From NCBI GenBank assembly GCA_937948985.1, contig CALFAK010000087.1, forward strand, positions 1 to 40,852: a DNA stretch of 40,852 bases, in the 5' to 3' direction. A program made the translations under genes and the position numbers. Source of the stretch: an uncultured Neomegalonema sp. GTDB taxonomy: Bacteria > Pseudomonadota > Alphaproteobacteria > Rhodobacterales > Rhodobacteraceae. Below are positions 6,987 through 15,226 of the stretch, in pieces. The notes under the pieces were generated by a model, which made no database searches, was not told the origin of the DNA, and saw only the letters and a list, made by a program, of their open reading frames with translations. Positions within the stretch are counted from its first letter, which is position 1. The number at the start of each line of letters is the position of its first letter.

Positions 6987-8357
6987 TTACAAATTGTGAT
7001 AATCTTGAACGCCGACGGTATGCTCGGTCCCCGCCAGCGGAACCGCCGCCATTGCGGACGCTTCCATCGTCAGCGCCGCCAGATCTTCCGGCTCCAACGA
7101 ATGGATATTGGTCTTGCCGCAAGCGCGGGCAAACAACTGCGCCTCGATGGTCAGCGTGTGCAAGAAATTATAGACCCGTTCCGCCGCCTCATCGGGGTCA
7201 AGACGCTTGCGCAACACGGGGTCTTGCGTCGCAATACCAACCGGGCAGCGACCCGTATGGCAGTGATAGCAATAGCCCGCCTCGACGCCCATCTCGTTTT
7301 CGAAATCGGCTTCGGGGATGTCCTTGTTACAGTTCATCGCCATCAGCGAGGAGTGGCCGATCGCAATCGCATCCGCGCCCAGCGCAATCGCTTTCGCCAC
7401 ATCGGCCCCGTTGCGGATACCGCCGGCATAGACCAGCGTGATCTCACCGCGCTTGCCCAGATCATCAATCGCTTTACGCGCCTGACGGATCGCCGCAATA
7501 CCCGGAACGCCCGTGTCTTCAGTGGCAAAGTGAGGTCCGGCCCCCGTGCCGCCTTCCATCCCGTCGATGTAAATCGCATCAGGATCACATTTCACGGCCA
7601 TCCGCACATCGTCATACACACGCGCCGCACCGAGTTTCAACTGGATCGGAATCTGCCAATCCGTCGCTTCACGGATTTCCTGAATCTTCAGCGCCAGATC
7701 ATCCGGTCCCAGCCAGTCAGGGTGACGCGCGGGCGACCGCTGATCGATACCGGCGGGCAGTGAGCGCATCTCGGCAACCTGATCGGTCACTTTCTGCCCC
7801 ATCAGGTGGCCGCCAAGACCAACCTTACAGCCCTGCCCGATGAAAAACTCACACGCATCGGCGAGCATCAAATGGTGCGGGTTAAAGCCGTAGCGCGACT
7901 GGATACACTGATAGTACCACTTCGTAGAATAGCGGCGCTCATCCGGGATCATCCCACCCTCGCCGGAGCATGTGGCGGACCCCGCCATCGTCGCGCCGCG
8001 CGCCAGCGCCGTCTTAGCTTCAAAGCTCAACGCGCCAAAGCTCATGCCAGTGATATAGACTGGAATATCCAGATCAATCGGACGTTTTGCCCGTGGACCG
8101 ATAATCGTGCGCGTCTCGCATTTCTCACGATAACCCTCGATCACAAAGCGGGTCAGCGTGCCGGGCAGGAAGGTCAGGTCATCCCAGTGCGGGATTTTCT
8201 TGAACAGGGAGAACCCGCGCATCCGGTACCGTCCGAGTTCGGATTTGATATGGATGTCGTCCATGACATGCGGCGGGAAAACAAAGCTGTTGCCGAGGCG
8301 GTTGGTATCGCGCTTCGCTTTTGCCGGAACGGTTGGAGTTTCGCCATCTGCGGCCAT
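6987..8357 (-). CDS. mgsC: N-methylglutamate synthase subunit C (FMN-binding glutamate synthase-like)
   Basis: A 456-aa protein homologous to the FMN-binding synthase domain of glutamate synthase. In the three-subunit N-methylglutamate synthase this subunit holds FMN and an iron-sulfur cluster and joins methylamine to the carbon skeleton to give N-methylglutamate. Visible features are 'FGALSFEAKTALARGA' in the TIM barrel, the glycine-rich 'GMEGGTGAGP' flavin/phosphate loop, 'LVYAGGIRNGADVAKAIALG', and the cluster cysteines in 'CYHCHTGRCPVGIA', all in the order expected of GltS. It is encoded 62 bp after mgsB on the same strand, and the mgsA-mgsB-mgsC order supports N-methylglutamate synthase rather than an ordinary large-subunit GltB, which would be a single chain of about 1500 aa. 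An assimilatory GltB-like role is the alternative. Confidence 0.87.
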   Translation of the reverse strand: MAADGETPTVPAKAKRDTNRLGNSFVFPPHVMDDIHIKSELGRYRMRGFSLFKKIPHWDDLTFLPGTLTRFVIEGYREKCETRTIIGPRAKRPIDLDIPVYITGMSFGALSFEAKTALARGATMAGSATCSGEGGMIPDERRYSTKWYYQCIQSRYGFNPHHLMLADACEFFIGQGCKVGLGGHLMGQKVTDQVAEMRSLPAGIDQRSPARHPDWLGPDDLALKIQEIREATDWQIPIQLKLGAARVYDDVRMAVKCDPDAIYIDGMEGGTGAGPHFATEDTGVPGIAAIRQARKAIDDLGKRGEITLVYAGGIRNGADVAKAIALGADAIAIGHSSLMAMNCNKDIPEADFENEMGVEAGYCYHCHTGRCPVGIATQDPVLRKRLDPDEAAERVYNFLHTLTIEAQLFARACGKTNIHSLEPEDLAALTMEASAMAAVPLAGTEHTVGVQDYHNL

Positions 8358-8385
8358 TTTATGTATCCTTATTTCGCGGTGTTTT

Positions 8386-8407
8386 CCCTCCCGCCCTGCG
8401 GGAAGGG
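8386..8407. repeat. GC-rich palindrome between mgsB and mgsC
   Basis: CCCTCCCGC (8386-8394) pairs with GCGGGAAGGG (8398-8407) around a 3-nt loop, with one bulged base. It lies in the 62-bp mgsB-mgsC spacer, another of the small palindromes that punctuate this operon. Confidence 0.45.
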
Positions 8408-8419
8408 ATCTAAAACAGC

Positions 8420-9334
8420 CTACAGAATCAGTTTCTTCTCATTCGGCTCAAGGTTGTCGTAGTTCCACAACTGCTTGCCGGAGACGATTTTGGTGAAGTG
8501 ATCCACGCCTTTTTCCGGCATCAGATCATATTGCGTCAGCTTGCGGGTCAGCCATGCTTTGTCGAGATCGGTCAACTCCGCCGGAACCGCATCAACCCCG
8601 TAATCCTTGACCTCACCACCGACATAGATGGTGCCATCATACATGGAATCGCCAAGGTTTTTGCCCGCATTGCCACACACAACCATCCGCCCGCGCTGCA
8701 TCATGAAGCCTGAGAACGCGCCCGTATCACCACCAACGATGATCGTGCCGCCCTTTTGGTCGATCCCAGTCCGTGAGCCGACCGAGCCTTTGCAAACCAG
8801 GTCACCGCCCCGCATCGCCGCTCCGAAAGTCGAACCCGCGTTTTTCTCGATCACGACCGTCCCGGCCATCATATTCTCACCGCAGGACCAGCCGACGCGG
8901 CCATTAATCCGCACATTCGGTCCGTCGATCAGGCCGACACCGAAATACCCGATGGACCCTTCGATAATCAGGTTCAACTTGTTCAGAATACCAACGCCAA
9001 CAGAGTGCATCCCGCGCGGGTTTTTCAGCACAATCGTGCCGTAGCCCTCCGCCATCAACGCGCGGATGTCCTTATTCACCTGCGTTGTCGGCTTGCCTTC
9101 ACAATCAAGCTCGGTCCGCTTGTTGAAATCGACATTCTCGGCCCACGGATAGGTGACGTTTTCGTCCTCACCCACCTCAAAGAACACTTCCATCGAACGG
9201 TTTTTCAACTGCTCAGACATCATCCCCAGATCGCGTGCGCGGTCCTCTTGAGTTGTGCCCTCCACGGCATCGCGGGTTTGGCCTTCACGGGGATCATACC
9301 CCATGTCTGCGGCCATAACGCTCATGCTTTCCAT
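8420..9334 (-). CDS. mgsB: N-methylglutamate synthase subunit B (GXGXG domain)
   Basis: A 304-aa protein matching the C-terminal beta-helix (GXGXG) domain of glutamate synthase as a separate chain. The core shows repeated glycine rungs: 'GRVGWSCGENMMAG', 'GDLVCKGSVGSRTG', 'GTIIVGGDTGAFSG', 'GRMVVCGNAGKNLGDSMYDG' and 'TIYVGGEVKDYG'. This domain bridges the amidotransferase and FMN subunits in GltS-type enzymes. The gene overlaps the end of mgsA by 13 bases, so the two are probably translationally coupled. Alternative starts at Met4 or Met7 are possible because the first residues are 'MESMSVMAADM'. The assignment depends on its neighbours gmaS, mgsA and mgsC, which together match the methylamine pathway. 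Confidence 0.87.
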   Translation of the reverse strand: MESMSVMAADMGYDPREGQTRDAVEGTTQEDRARDLGMMSEQLKNRSMEVFFEVGEDENVTYPWAENVDFNKRTELDCEGKPTTQVNKDIRALMAEGYGTIVLKNPRGMHSVGVGILNKLNLIIEGSIGYFGVGLIDGPNVRINGRVGWSCGENMMAGTVVIEKNAGSTFGAAMRGGDLVCKGSVGSRTGIDQKGGTIIVGGDTGAFSGFMMQRGRMVVCGNAGKNLGDSMYDGTIYVGGEVKDYGVDAVPAELTDLDKAWLTRKLTQYDLMPEKGVDHFTKIVSGKQLWNYDNLEPNEKKLIL

Positions 9335-10257
9335 ACGCGGATCTCCTCATCATAGGGATCGGTTGTGTCGATTTCTTGCGGGAGAATGGCGCGGATCGCG
9401 ACCTCTTCAGAGGCCATCGCGATCATATCGTCGCTCTCGTACAGGACCAGCGGCTTAGCGGCCATTGTGTCCTTGGCCATGCCCAACTCGTCTTTCGTGG
9501 CGACCAGATAGGTGAATACGCCATCAATCTCTTCAATCGAGGCCTTCAAGCTGTCTTCCAGGGTCGCCCCGTTGGCGAGGTTGTCAGCCGTGTAAACCGC
9601 CAGCAACTCGGAGTCGCAGGAAGACATAAAGCGGTGTCCGCGCTTCTCCATCTGACGGCGCTTGATCCAGTAATTGGTGATCTGCCCGTTATGGACCACC
9701 GAGACGTCATTGTAAGGAAACGCCCAATACGGGTGCGCCGAGCGGATATCCACATCCGATTCCGTCGCCATCCGCGTGTGACCGATGCCGTGCGTTCCGG
9801 TAAAATCGCGCAAACCATACGCGTCGGCGACCACATTCGCATCGCCAAGGTCTTTGATCAATTCCAGCGAGTTACCGAGGCTGAGGATTTCCGTGCCCTC
9901 GATATCCTCAATATACCGCGCCATCGCTTCGGTATCACCGTCATGGCTCAACACGTAGCGCATCGCATAAGGGGTCGCGCTCTCGCGGTCCTTGATTGTC
10001 GCTTTATGCTCGCCAAGGCGCTTTTCGACCAGTTCGATCCGCGCAGCGATCTTCTCGCCCATGTCGTAACCGGAGGCCATGTCCTCCTGCTCGGCGACTT
10101 TGAAGCGCATAACATAATCGCCCGAATTCGGCTCGCCATAGACGGCAAATCCGGTCGAGTCAGGGCCGCGATGCTTGAGCGCGGTGAGCATCGAAGTCAT
10201 CTCAGAGCCGACGCTTGAGCTTTTCCCCCGATGAATAAGTCCGGCAATGCCGCACAT
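9322..10257 (-). CDS. mgsA: N-methylglutamate synthase subunit A (class II glutamine amidotransferase)
   Basis: A 311-aa class II (Ntn) glutamine amidotransferase. The start is fixed by 'MCGIAGLIHRG': Cys2 becomes the N-terminal nucleophile after Met removal. Other family marks are 'GIGHTRMATESDVDIRSAHPYW' (read as two parts, GIGHTRMATES and SAHPYW), 'VVHNGQITNYW', and 'SSCDSELLAVY'. In the methylamine pathway this subunit would deamidate or transfer from gamma-glutamylmethylamide, channelling methylamine to the synthase subunits. It lies 108 bp after gmaS, with an inverted repeat between them, and overlaps mgsB by 13 bases. The linear order gmaS-mgsA-mgsB-mgsC is the known arrangement for the gamma-glutamylmethylamide route in marine bacteria. 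A GlxB-like function in another amidotransferase complex is less likely. Confidence 0.87.
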   Translation of the reverse strand: MCGIAGLIHRGKSSSVGSEMTSMLTALKHRGPDSTGFAVYGEPNSGDYVMRFKVAEQEDMASGYDMGEKIAARIELVEKRLGEHKATIKDRESATPYAMRYVLSHDGDTEAMARYIEDIEGTEILSLGNSLELIKDLGDANVVADAYGLRDFTGTHGIGHTRMATESDVDIRSAHPYWAFPYNDVSVVHNGQITNYWIKRRQMEKRGHRFMSSCDSELLAVYTADNLANGATLEDSLKASIEEIDGVFTYLVATKDELGMAKDTMAAKPLVLYESDDMIAMASEEVAIRAILPQEIDTTDPYDEEIRVWKA

Positions 10258-10288
10258 GAGCTAGTCTCCTTGAAACGAGTTTTCTGCT

Positions 10289-10348
10289 GCCCCGCACCTG
10301 ATGCGGGGCCTTTTTAGGATTTTCGGGAGGCCCCGCATCAAGTGCGGG
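10289..10348. repeat. Paired inverted REP-like element between gmaS and mgsA
   Basis: Two hairpins, GCCCCGCA/TGCGGGGC (10289-10309) and CCCGCA/TGCGGG (10332-10348). The 20-bp block at 10291-10310 is repeated in reverse orientation at 10329-10348 with one mismatch, so the pair can also fold into one long stem. It lies in the 108-bp gmaS-mgsA spacer. Confidence 0.7.
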
Positions 10349-10365
10349 ACAGACTTTTCAGTACC

Positions 10366-11844
10366 TTAAGGCAGGCACTCCATATACGTTTCCTTGTCCC
10401 ATTCGGTGACGGTGGACATGGAACGCTCGTATTCGTCGGTCTTGTATTCATGGAACAGACGGTACATCTCGCCGGGCATACCGCGTTGAACCACTTCATC
10501 TTTTTCGAGATGCCCAAGCGCCTCGCCGAGGGTCATCGGCAGCTTCTTAACATCTTTGCCGTCTTTGATCGCCTCGTAGATATTGCGCTCCTCCGGCTCG
10601 CCAGGATCAAGGTTGTTTTCCAGCCCGTCATCCATCGCCGCGAGCAACGTCGACCCCATCAGATACGGATTCACCATCGAATCGACCGAACGGTACTCAA
10701 ATCGTCCGGGGGCCGAAACGCGCAGACCCGTGGTCCGGTTTTGGAAGCCCCAATCCGCGAAAACCGGCGCCCAGAAGCCCGTATCCCACAGACGGCGATA
10801 GGAGTTAACCGTCGAACAACCCACGGAGGTCAGCGCCTGAAGGTGATGCACAACCCCGCCAATGGCCTTCAAACCCTCGGCTCCGGGCATTTGCGGATCG
10901 TCATCATCAGGCATAAACGTGTTATCGCCGCCTTTGATATACATATAATTTTCGGGCATTCCGGGCAGGTTGTCCGGGTCATTTCCGGTGCGACAGAATT
11001 GGTCCTCGCCCCCATTCCACAGCGACATGTTATGGTGACAACCATTGGCCGACACGCCCATGAACGGCTTGGTCATGAAGCAGGCGAAAATCCCGAATTC
11101 ACGCGCCACTTGAGCGCAAATCTGGCGGTATGTCGTCAAGCGGTCCGCATTGCGCAGCACGTCGTCGAACATCCAGTTCAGCTCCAACTGGCCTGGCGCA
11201 TCCTCGTGGTCGCCCTGGATCATGTCGAGGCCCATTTTGCGGGAATATTCGATCACTTTCAACGTGACAGGGCGCAGGCTTTCAAACTGGTCGATGTGAT
11301 AGCAATACGGCTTGGAATACCCGTCACCCGGCTTGCCATTCTCGTCGTATTTCAACCACATCATCTCCGGCTCTGTACCGATGCGCAGGTGTAAGCCGTT
11401 GTGTTTCTTCTGAAAATCATTGTGGAGGCGACGCAGGTTGCCGCGACAATCGGAAGTCAGAAAACCGCCCGGATCCACTTTTTCCTCACGGTTGCGGAAC
11501 AGCGTGCAGTAAAACCGCCCGATTTTCGGCGCCCAGGGCAATTGCATGAAACTCTCAGGCTCAGGAATGCCAACCAATTCCGCCGCTTCCGGGCCATACC
11601 CCAAATACTCGCCCGCGCGGTTCAGGAACAGGTTCATCGTCGCGCCGTAAACCAGCTGAAAGCCCTTCTGCGCAACGGCTTCCCAGTGATCCGCCGGAAT
11701 GCCTTTACCCATGATTTTGCCGGTAACGGAGACAAATTGCAGGTAGAGATACTCGATACCCAATTCATCTATTTTAGCGCGGACGGCTTTTACTTTTTCA
11801 GCGCGGCCTTCGGCTTCGACAAAGCCTTCAATATCCATTGGCAC
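10366..11844 (-). CDS. gmaS: Gamma-glutamylmethylamide synthetase (glutamine synthetase family)
   Basis: A 492-aa glutamine synthetase family enzyme, expected to ligate methylamine to glutamate using ATP. Family marks are 'GTEPEMMWL' (metal-binding Glu), 'GDHEDAPGQLELNW', 'KPFMGVSANGCHHNMSLW' (the ATP/ammonium-site His region), and 'NRTTGLRVSAPGRFEYRSVD' late in the chain. It opens the minus-strand cluster upstream of mgsABC, the defining context for GmaS rather than GlnA. The frame begins at a GTG (11844) with GGGGAG 8 nt upstream; an ATG two codons later (11838) is possible but has poorer spacing. A 460-bp non-coding region in front probably holds its promoter. A plain type III-like glutamine synthetase is the main alternative. 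Confidence 0.85.
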   Translation of the reverse strand: MPMDIEGFVEAEGRAEKVKAVRAKIDELGIEYLYLQFVSVTGKIMGKGIPADHWEAVAQKGFQLVYGATMNLFLNRAGEYLGYGPEAAELVGIPEPESFMQLPWAPKIGRFYCTLFRNREEKVDPGGFLTSDCRGNLRRLHNDFQKKHNGLHLRIGTEPEMMWLKYDENGKPGDGYSKPYCYHIDQFESLRPVTLKVIEYSRKMGLDMIQGDHEDAPGQLELNWMFDDVLRNADRLTTYRQICAQVAREFGIFACFMTKPFMGVSANGCHHNMSLWNGGEDQFCRTGNDPDNLPGMPENYMYIKGGDNTFMPDDDDPQMPGAEGLKAIGGVVHHLQALTSVGCSTVNSYRRLWDTGFWAPVFADWGFQNRTTGLRVSAPGRFEYRSVDSMVNPYLMGSTLLAAMDDGLENNLDPGEPEERNIYEAIKDGKDVKKLPMTLGEALGHLEKDEVVQRGMPGEMYRLFHEYKTDEYERSMSTVTEWDKETYMECLP

Positions 11845-12306
11845 TCTGAATTCTCCCCTTGATTCAGGCTAAATTTGAACGTCAAATCATCGGGCGCCTT
11901 AGGGCGCTCTCATCTTCTCTCGAGAATCACATAAGCGGATTCTTAACCGCTGCGCAACCAATTTTTAAATCCGGTATTTAATTGGTACAGTTTCGGTCAA
12001 AAAAACACGGATCACAAGGGGCATCACCAACGCGCAAGCAAAAAGGCCGCACCGATCAAATATCGGCCCGTTACATCACCTTCATTTGTGAAATGGGGAT
12101 CAGACACCCAGACAGCTTTGAGCATTGTCCTCCTACCCGTTCAACATTACCACCAGCGCGACTTATGCATGATCAGACAAAGCAGAAACATCTATCAAAG
12201 ACGAACCGCTCTCATCAGGTCGTTAACACTTTCCCGCCACAACCCGCTACCATACCGCACCCGTCGTATGCCCCGGATAAGCAGCGCGCCATAACGAGTT
12301 AACGCA
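11845..12306. promoter_or_regulatory. Divergent control region between gmaS and the DUF1963 gene
   Basis: No convincing gene is seen in these 462 bp. On the gmaS side there are several dyads: TTTGA-3-TCAAA (11874-11886), GCGCC-4-GGCGC (about 11894-11907), a TCTCGAGA palindrome, and ACCAAT/ATTGGT (11957-11962 and 11981-11986) enclosing TAAAT/ATTTA, which looks like a regulator site. A TTGACG hexamer on the minus strand lies about 40 bp before gmaS. The half nearer 12306 looks featureless. Confidence 0.4.
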
Positions 12307-13731
12307 ATGATAGATGAACATCATATTTTGCAAAATCTCGACAAGGAGAAATATCATCAGGCGCGTGCGACCCTGTTGGATGAATTCAAATATTCTGAAG
12401 CGGATCGGGAAATGTGGCGCATGGCCCTGCAAATCGAGCAGCGCGCAGGACAGTGGGAGGCTTTTAACGCGCTTGCTGACGAATATCTTTGCGTATGGGA
12501 TCCGACCGATACAGACGTCGCAATTTTCCGTATTTTCGGATACTTGGAGGTCGGCGACCTTCGCGGCTTCCGTCGCGAACGCGCGGCTTTCAGGCGGAAA
12601 TATCGCTGGCAACCCAAGCTCTGGGCATTGCTCTACATTGCGGGCTGCACCCTTGTGCTGGCGCGCGCAGCCGGAATGACGTCCGGCAGGATAAAACCGG
12701 ACGCGGAGGTTGATCGGCGCAACATTATCACCCCTGAAAACCTTCACGACCTAAACCACCGCTATCTGACCAAAGAAGCCGAACGCGAAGCCGAAGCGCA
12801 AGCCCGCGCGGAGGCACGCTGTCAAGCGGACGCTCAAATCGTGCATGTGCATGAAAACTTCGAGGAAATCGCGGTGGAAATGCATGACCTTCTCACACCC
12901 GCAATCTTCCTCAACCCCTCTCCGGCAGGCGAAGAGTCCGCCCCTCCGCCCCCATGCTATTTCGGCGGGAAACCGAGGATGCCCGCCGATATGGCTTGGC
13001 CGAAACGCGGCAGCTATGATCTGCATTTCCTCGCCCAGTTCGACTGCGCATCACTGCCCCGCGAACTGACCGTGGGCGGCATGACTTTCAGCCTGCCGGA
13101 ATTCCCTGAGACGGGTACGCTTTATCTGTTTTTCCCGCTCGATAATAATTCTGCGTGGGATATTGACGGGATGGTTCTGTATCGCCCCGAAACGGCCACC
13201 GGTTTACCTGAACGCGATCCGCCGGAAACCTTAATGAGGCTGAATACTTACAACAACGAAGACCGCTACATTGAGGCAGAGGTTGAAGACGGCGCGCTGC
13301 AACCATGCGGTCAGTTACTGTGGCGGCAAGAAATCGTGCCGGTCGCTTACCTCTCGGCGCGCGGCGAAAATCCCCTGCGCCGCAATATGGAGCGTGAGAG
13401 CGATGATTACGACACAAGACGCGATATGCTTGATCTGGTGGACATGGTCTCCTTGACGCGCGCAAAAGGCCAAGGCCCGCAGAAGATACCGCAGCACAAT
13501 TTCGGTTTCGCGTTTGGTATGCCCCCCTTCCAGATGTTCGGACAAGGCTATGTGGTTCAGTCCGCAGCCGATGACTACGCCGATCATGTGATGATGATGC
13601 AAGTCGGCTCATGCCACGGATTACCGTTATCGCTGGGCGGCTATACAGGCATTTTTCAATTCTGGATAAAGCCCGAAGACCTCAAGGCGAACCGTTTCGA
13701 CACGATCTTCGCGACCCGCGAAATGACCTGA
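12307..13731 (+). CDS. DUF1963 (YwqG-like) domain protein with helical N-terminus
   Basis: A 474-aa cytoplasmic protein. The C-terminal two thirds (about 195-470) show the DUF1963/YwqG pattern: 'CYFGGKPRMPADMAWPKR' followed by 'LHFLAQFDCASLP', 'GTLYLFFPLD', and near the end 'LPLSLGGYTGIFQFWIKPED', which replaces the usual 'gdgGrlyFwI' segment. Function in this family is not known. The first 140 residues are helical and TPR-like ('YHQARATLLDEFKY', 'QRAGQWEAFNALADEYL'), and residues about 155-175 form a charged Ala/Glu coiled coil. No clear ribosome binding site precedes the ATG. It is convergent with the HAD gene, 11 bp away. It may be transcribed from the region shared with gmaS, but no functional link is evident. 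Confidence 0.75.
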   Translation: MIDEHHILQNLDKEKYHQARATLLDEFKYSEADREMWRMALQIEQRAGQWEAFNALADEYLCVWDPTDTDVAIFRIFGYLEVGDLRGFRRERAAFRRKYRWQPKLWALLYIAGCTLVLARAAGMTSGRIKPDAEVDRRNIITPENLHDLNHRYLTKEAEREAEAQARAEARCQADAQIVHVHENFEEIAVEMHDLLTPAIFLNPSPAGEESAPPPPCYFGGKPRMPADMAWPKRGSYDLHFLAQFDCASLPRELTVGGMTFSLPEFPETGTLYLFFPLDNNSAWDIDGMVLYRPETATGLPERDPPETLMRLNTYNNEDRYIEAEVEDGALQPCGQLLWRQEIVPVAYLSARGENPLRRNMERESDDYDTRRDMLDLVDMVSLTRAKGQGPQKIPQHNFGFAFGMPPFQMFGQGYVVQSAADDYADHVMMMQVGSCHGLPLSLGGYTGIFQFWIKPEDLKANRFDTIFATREMT

Positions 13732-13742
13732 CAGCCCTCTCC

Positions 13743-14456
13743 TCACCCGTTCAACATTCCCACCAACCCCGGCAAATCCGCCATCACCTCAATCACATGA
13801 TCCGCCTCCGGGCGCAGCGTCTCTATATCCGCCGGACCCGTGCCGATGCCCACCGCGATGGCACCCGCCGCCCGTGCCGCGTGGATGTCATGCAGACTGT
13901 CCCCGATCATCATCACCCGCGCGGGCTTCACGTTCAGATGCGCCGCGAATGCCTCTATCATCCCCGGTTTGGGTTTGGCTCCATAACCGCTATCCGCGCC
14001 CCAGATCGTCGTGAAGCGGTCCGTCAGGCCAAGCTTGCCCATCTGCGCCCGCGCCGAGGCTTCCTGATCGTTCGTAGCGATCCCCAACGGCAGGCCCATC
14101 CCGCGCAGCGCATCCAGCGCGCCCGGCACATCGGCGGCATGGGCCACCCGAGCGGTTCCCTCAGCCGTCATCCGGTCGATAATCCGCCCCGCCAGCGCCG
14201 CATCAGCCTTCATGTCCAGGATTTCCGCCCATGCCAGCAGCGTATCGGCCCCCGTTCCGGCGATAAACACCGAGTCCGGCAAAAAACGCTCCGCATCGAA
14301 ATCAAAATCAATCGCCGCCGCCATCCGCCGCGCCTTGGTCTCATCACCGCCCGCAAAATGCCGGATCACCGCCGCCGATGATGGCCCCCAAGTCAGGTCA
14401 AAATCGACCAGAACCCCGTCCTTATCGAACAGCACACCCTTAACCGCTTTCATCAA
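13743..14456 (-). CDS. HAD-superfamily phosphatase, phosphoglycolate phosphatase-like
   Basis: A 237-aa HAD subfamily I hydrolase. Motif I is 'VLFDKDGVLVDFDLTW' (nucleophile Asp and acid/base Asp in DKDG), motif II 'LGIATNDQEAS' (Thr/Asn position), motif III Lys in 'GYGAKPKPGM', and motif IV 'VMMIGDSLHDIHAARAAG'. The helical cap lies between motifs I and II. Likely substrates are small phosphate esters such as 2-phosphoglycolate; the exact substrate cannot be read from sequence. It is monocistronic, facing the DUF1963 gene, with 265 bp of non-coding DNA before the next gene on the other strand. Confidence 0.85.
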   Translation of the reverse strand: MMKAVKGVLFDKDGVLVDFDLTWGPSSAAVIRHFAGGDETKARRMAAAIDFDFDAERFLPDSVFIAGTGADTLLAWAEILDMKADAALAGRIIDRMTAEGTARVAHAADVPGALDALRGMGLPLGIATNDQEASARAQMGKLGLTDRFTTIWGADSGYGAKPKPGMIEAFAAHLNVKPARVMMIGDSLHDIHAARAAGAIAVGIGTGPADIETLRPEADHVIEVMADLPGLVGMLNG

Positions 14457-14721
14457 AAATTCCCGCCCGTCGCATTAATTTCAAAGTTTCCCGAGTCATT
14501 TACCGCCCCGACCGCACGCGCATCAAAGCGAATTTTCTCAAATATTTCAGGACACTAACATTTTTCGTCAGACACCACCGCCAATTGTGACGCCTTCGCC
14601 ACAAAATTACCACCACATCGTCACGACGGAAATCCCGACCCGCCTCCGTTACACTGGCATCAACACGGTGCATAACGGCACAGGGCCAAGACAGCATCGT
14701 TCAGGTAGAAGGACTTGATCC

Positions 14722-15102
14722 ATGAAAAAGTATATCATCGCCGCCCTTACCGCACTCGGCCTTGGTGCCGCATCCGCGCCCGCAATGGCCGGCAGCTCGT
14801 TCTATGTGTCCAGCTATATTAGCGCACCAGCCGTCAGCTATATCGCACCAACATACGTTGCGCCCACATACTACGCCCCAAGCGTGACATATACCCGCCC
14901 TTATGTCGCCCCCAGATATGTGGCCCCGGCCTATATCGCGCCGACTTACTACAGCCGCCCTGCGATCAGCTTCAGCTTCGGGACCAGCTATCGTTACCCG
15001 AAATATCGCGGATATAAGAAGCATCGCGGTCACCGTCACGGCTACAAGCACAGCAACCGCCACGGCCATAAGGCCCACAATCGCGGCCACAAGAAGCACT
15101 AA
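14722..15102 (+). CDS. Secreted Tyr/Pro/Ala repeat protein with His/Lys-rich tail
   Basis: A 126-aa protein of no family I recognise. A signal peptide ('MKKYIIAALTALGLGAASAP', cleavage near 'AMAGS') is followed by about 70 residues of imperfect 'YxAPxY' repeats ('YVAPTYYAP', 'YVAPRYVAPAYIAPTYY') and a basic tail of about 35 residues rich in His, Lys, Gly and Arg ('KKHRGHRHGYKHSNRHGHK'). AAGGA lies 8 nt before the ATG. It has no cysteines. The tail could bind metal ions or a polyanion, and the tyrosine repeats suggest an extracellular or envelope structural role. Both are inference. A strong terminator-like hairpin follows, and a second Tyr-rich secreted protein is encoded next. Confidence 0.8.
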   Translation: MKKYIIAALTALGLGAASAPAMAGSSFYVSSYISAPAVSYIAPTYVAPTYYAPSVTYTRPYVAPRYVAPAYIAPTYYSRPAISFSFGTSYRYPKYRGYKKHRGHRHGYKHSNRHGHKAHNRGHKKH

Positions 15103-15116
15103 ATTTATAATAACCC

Positions 15117-15155
15117 CCGATTCGGCGGTGGCTGCCGCCGAATCGGCTTCTCTTG
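15117..15155 (+). terminator. Rho-independent terminator-like hairpin after the first repeat protein
   Basis: Perfect 12-bp arms (15117-15128 and 15135-15146) with a 6-nt loop are followed by a pyrimidine/T-rich tail (CTTCTCTTGTT). It starts 15 bp after the stop codon, suggesting that the two Tyr-rich genes are separate transcripts. Confidence 0.8.
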
Positions 15156-15226
15156 TTGCCAGACACTTATTTTACCGCCACTGTTAACGTGTGTTATTTG
15201 AAATTTTCCCAAATTGGAGCATTCCG

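Noticed and set aside
11982-12302. Open frame of 106 codons in the gmaS upstream region
   Set aside because: No ribosome binding site, composition unlike neighbours and no recognisable protein pattern; treated as non-coding.
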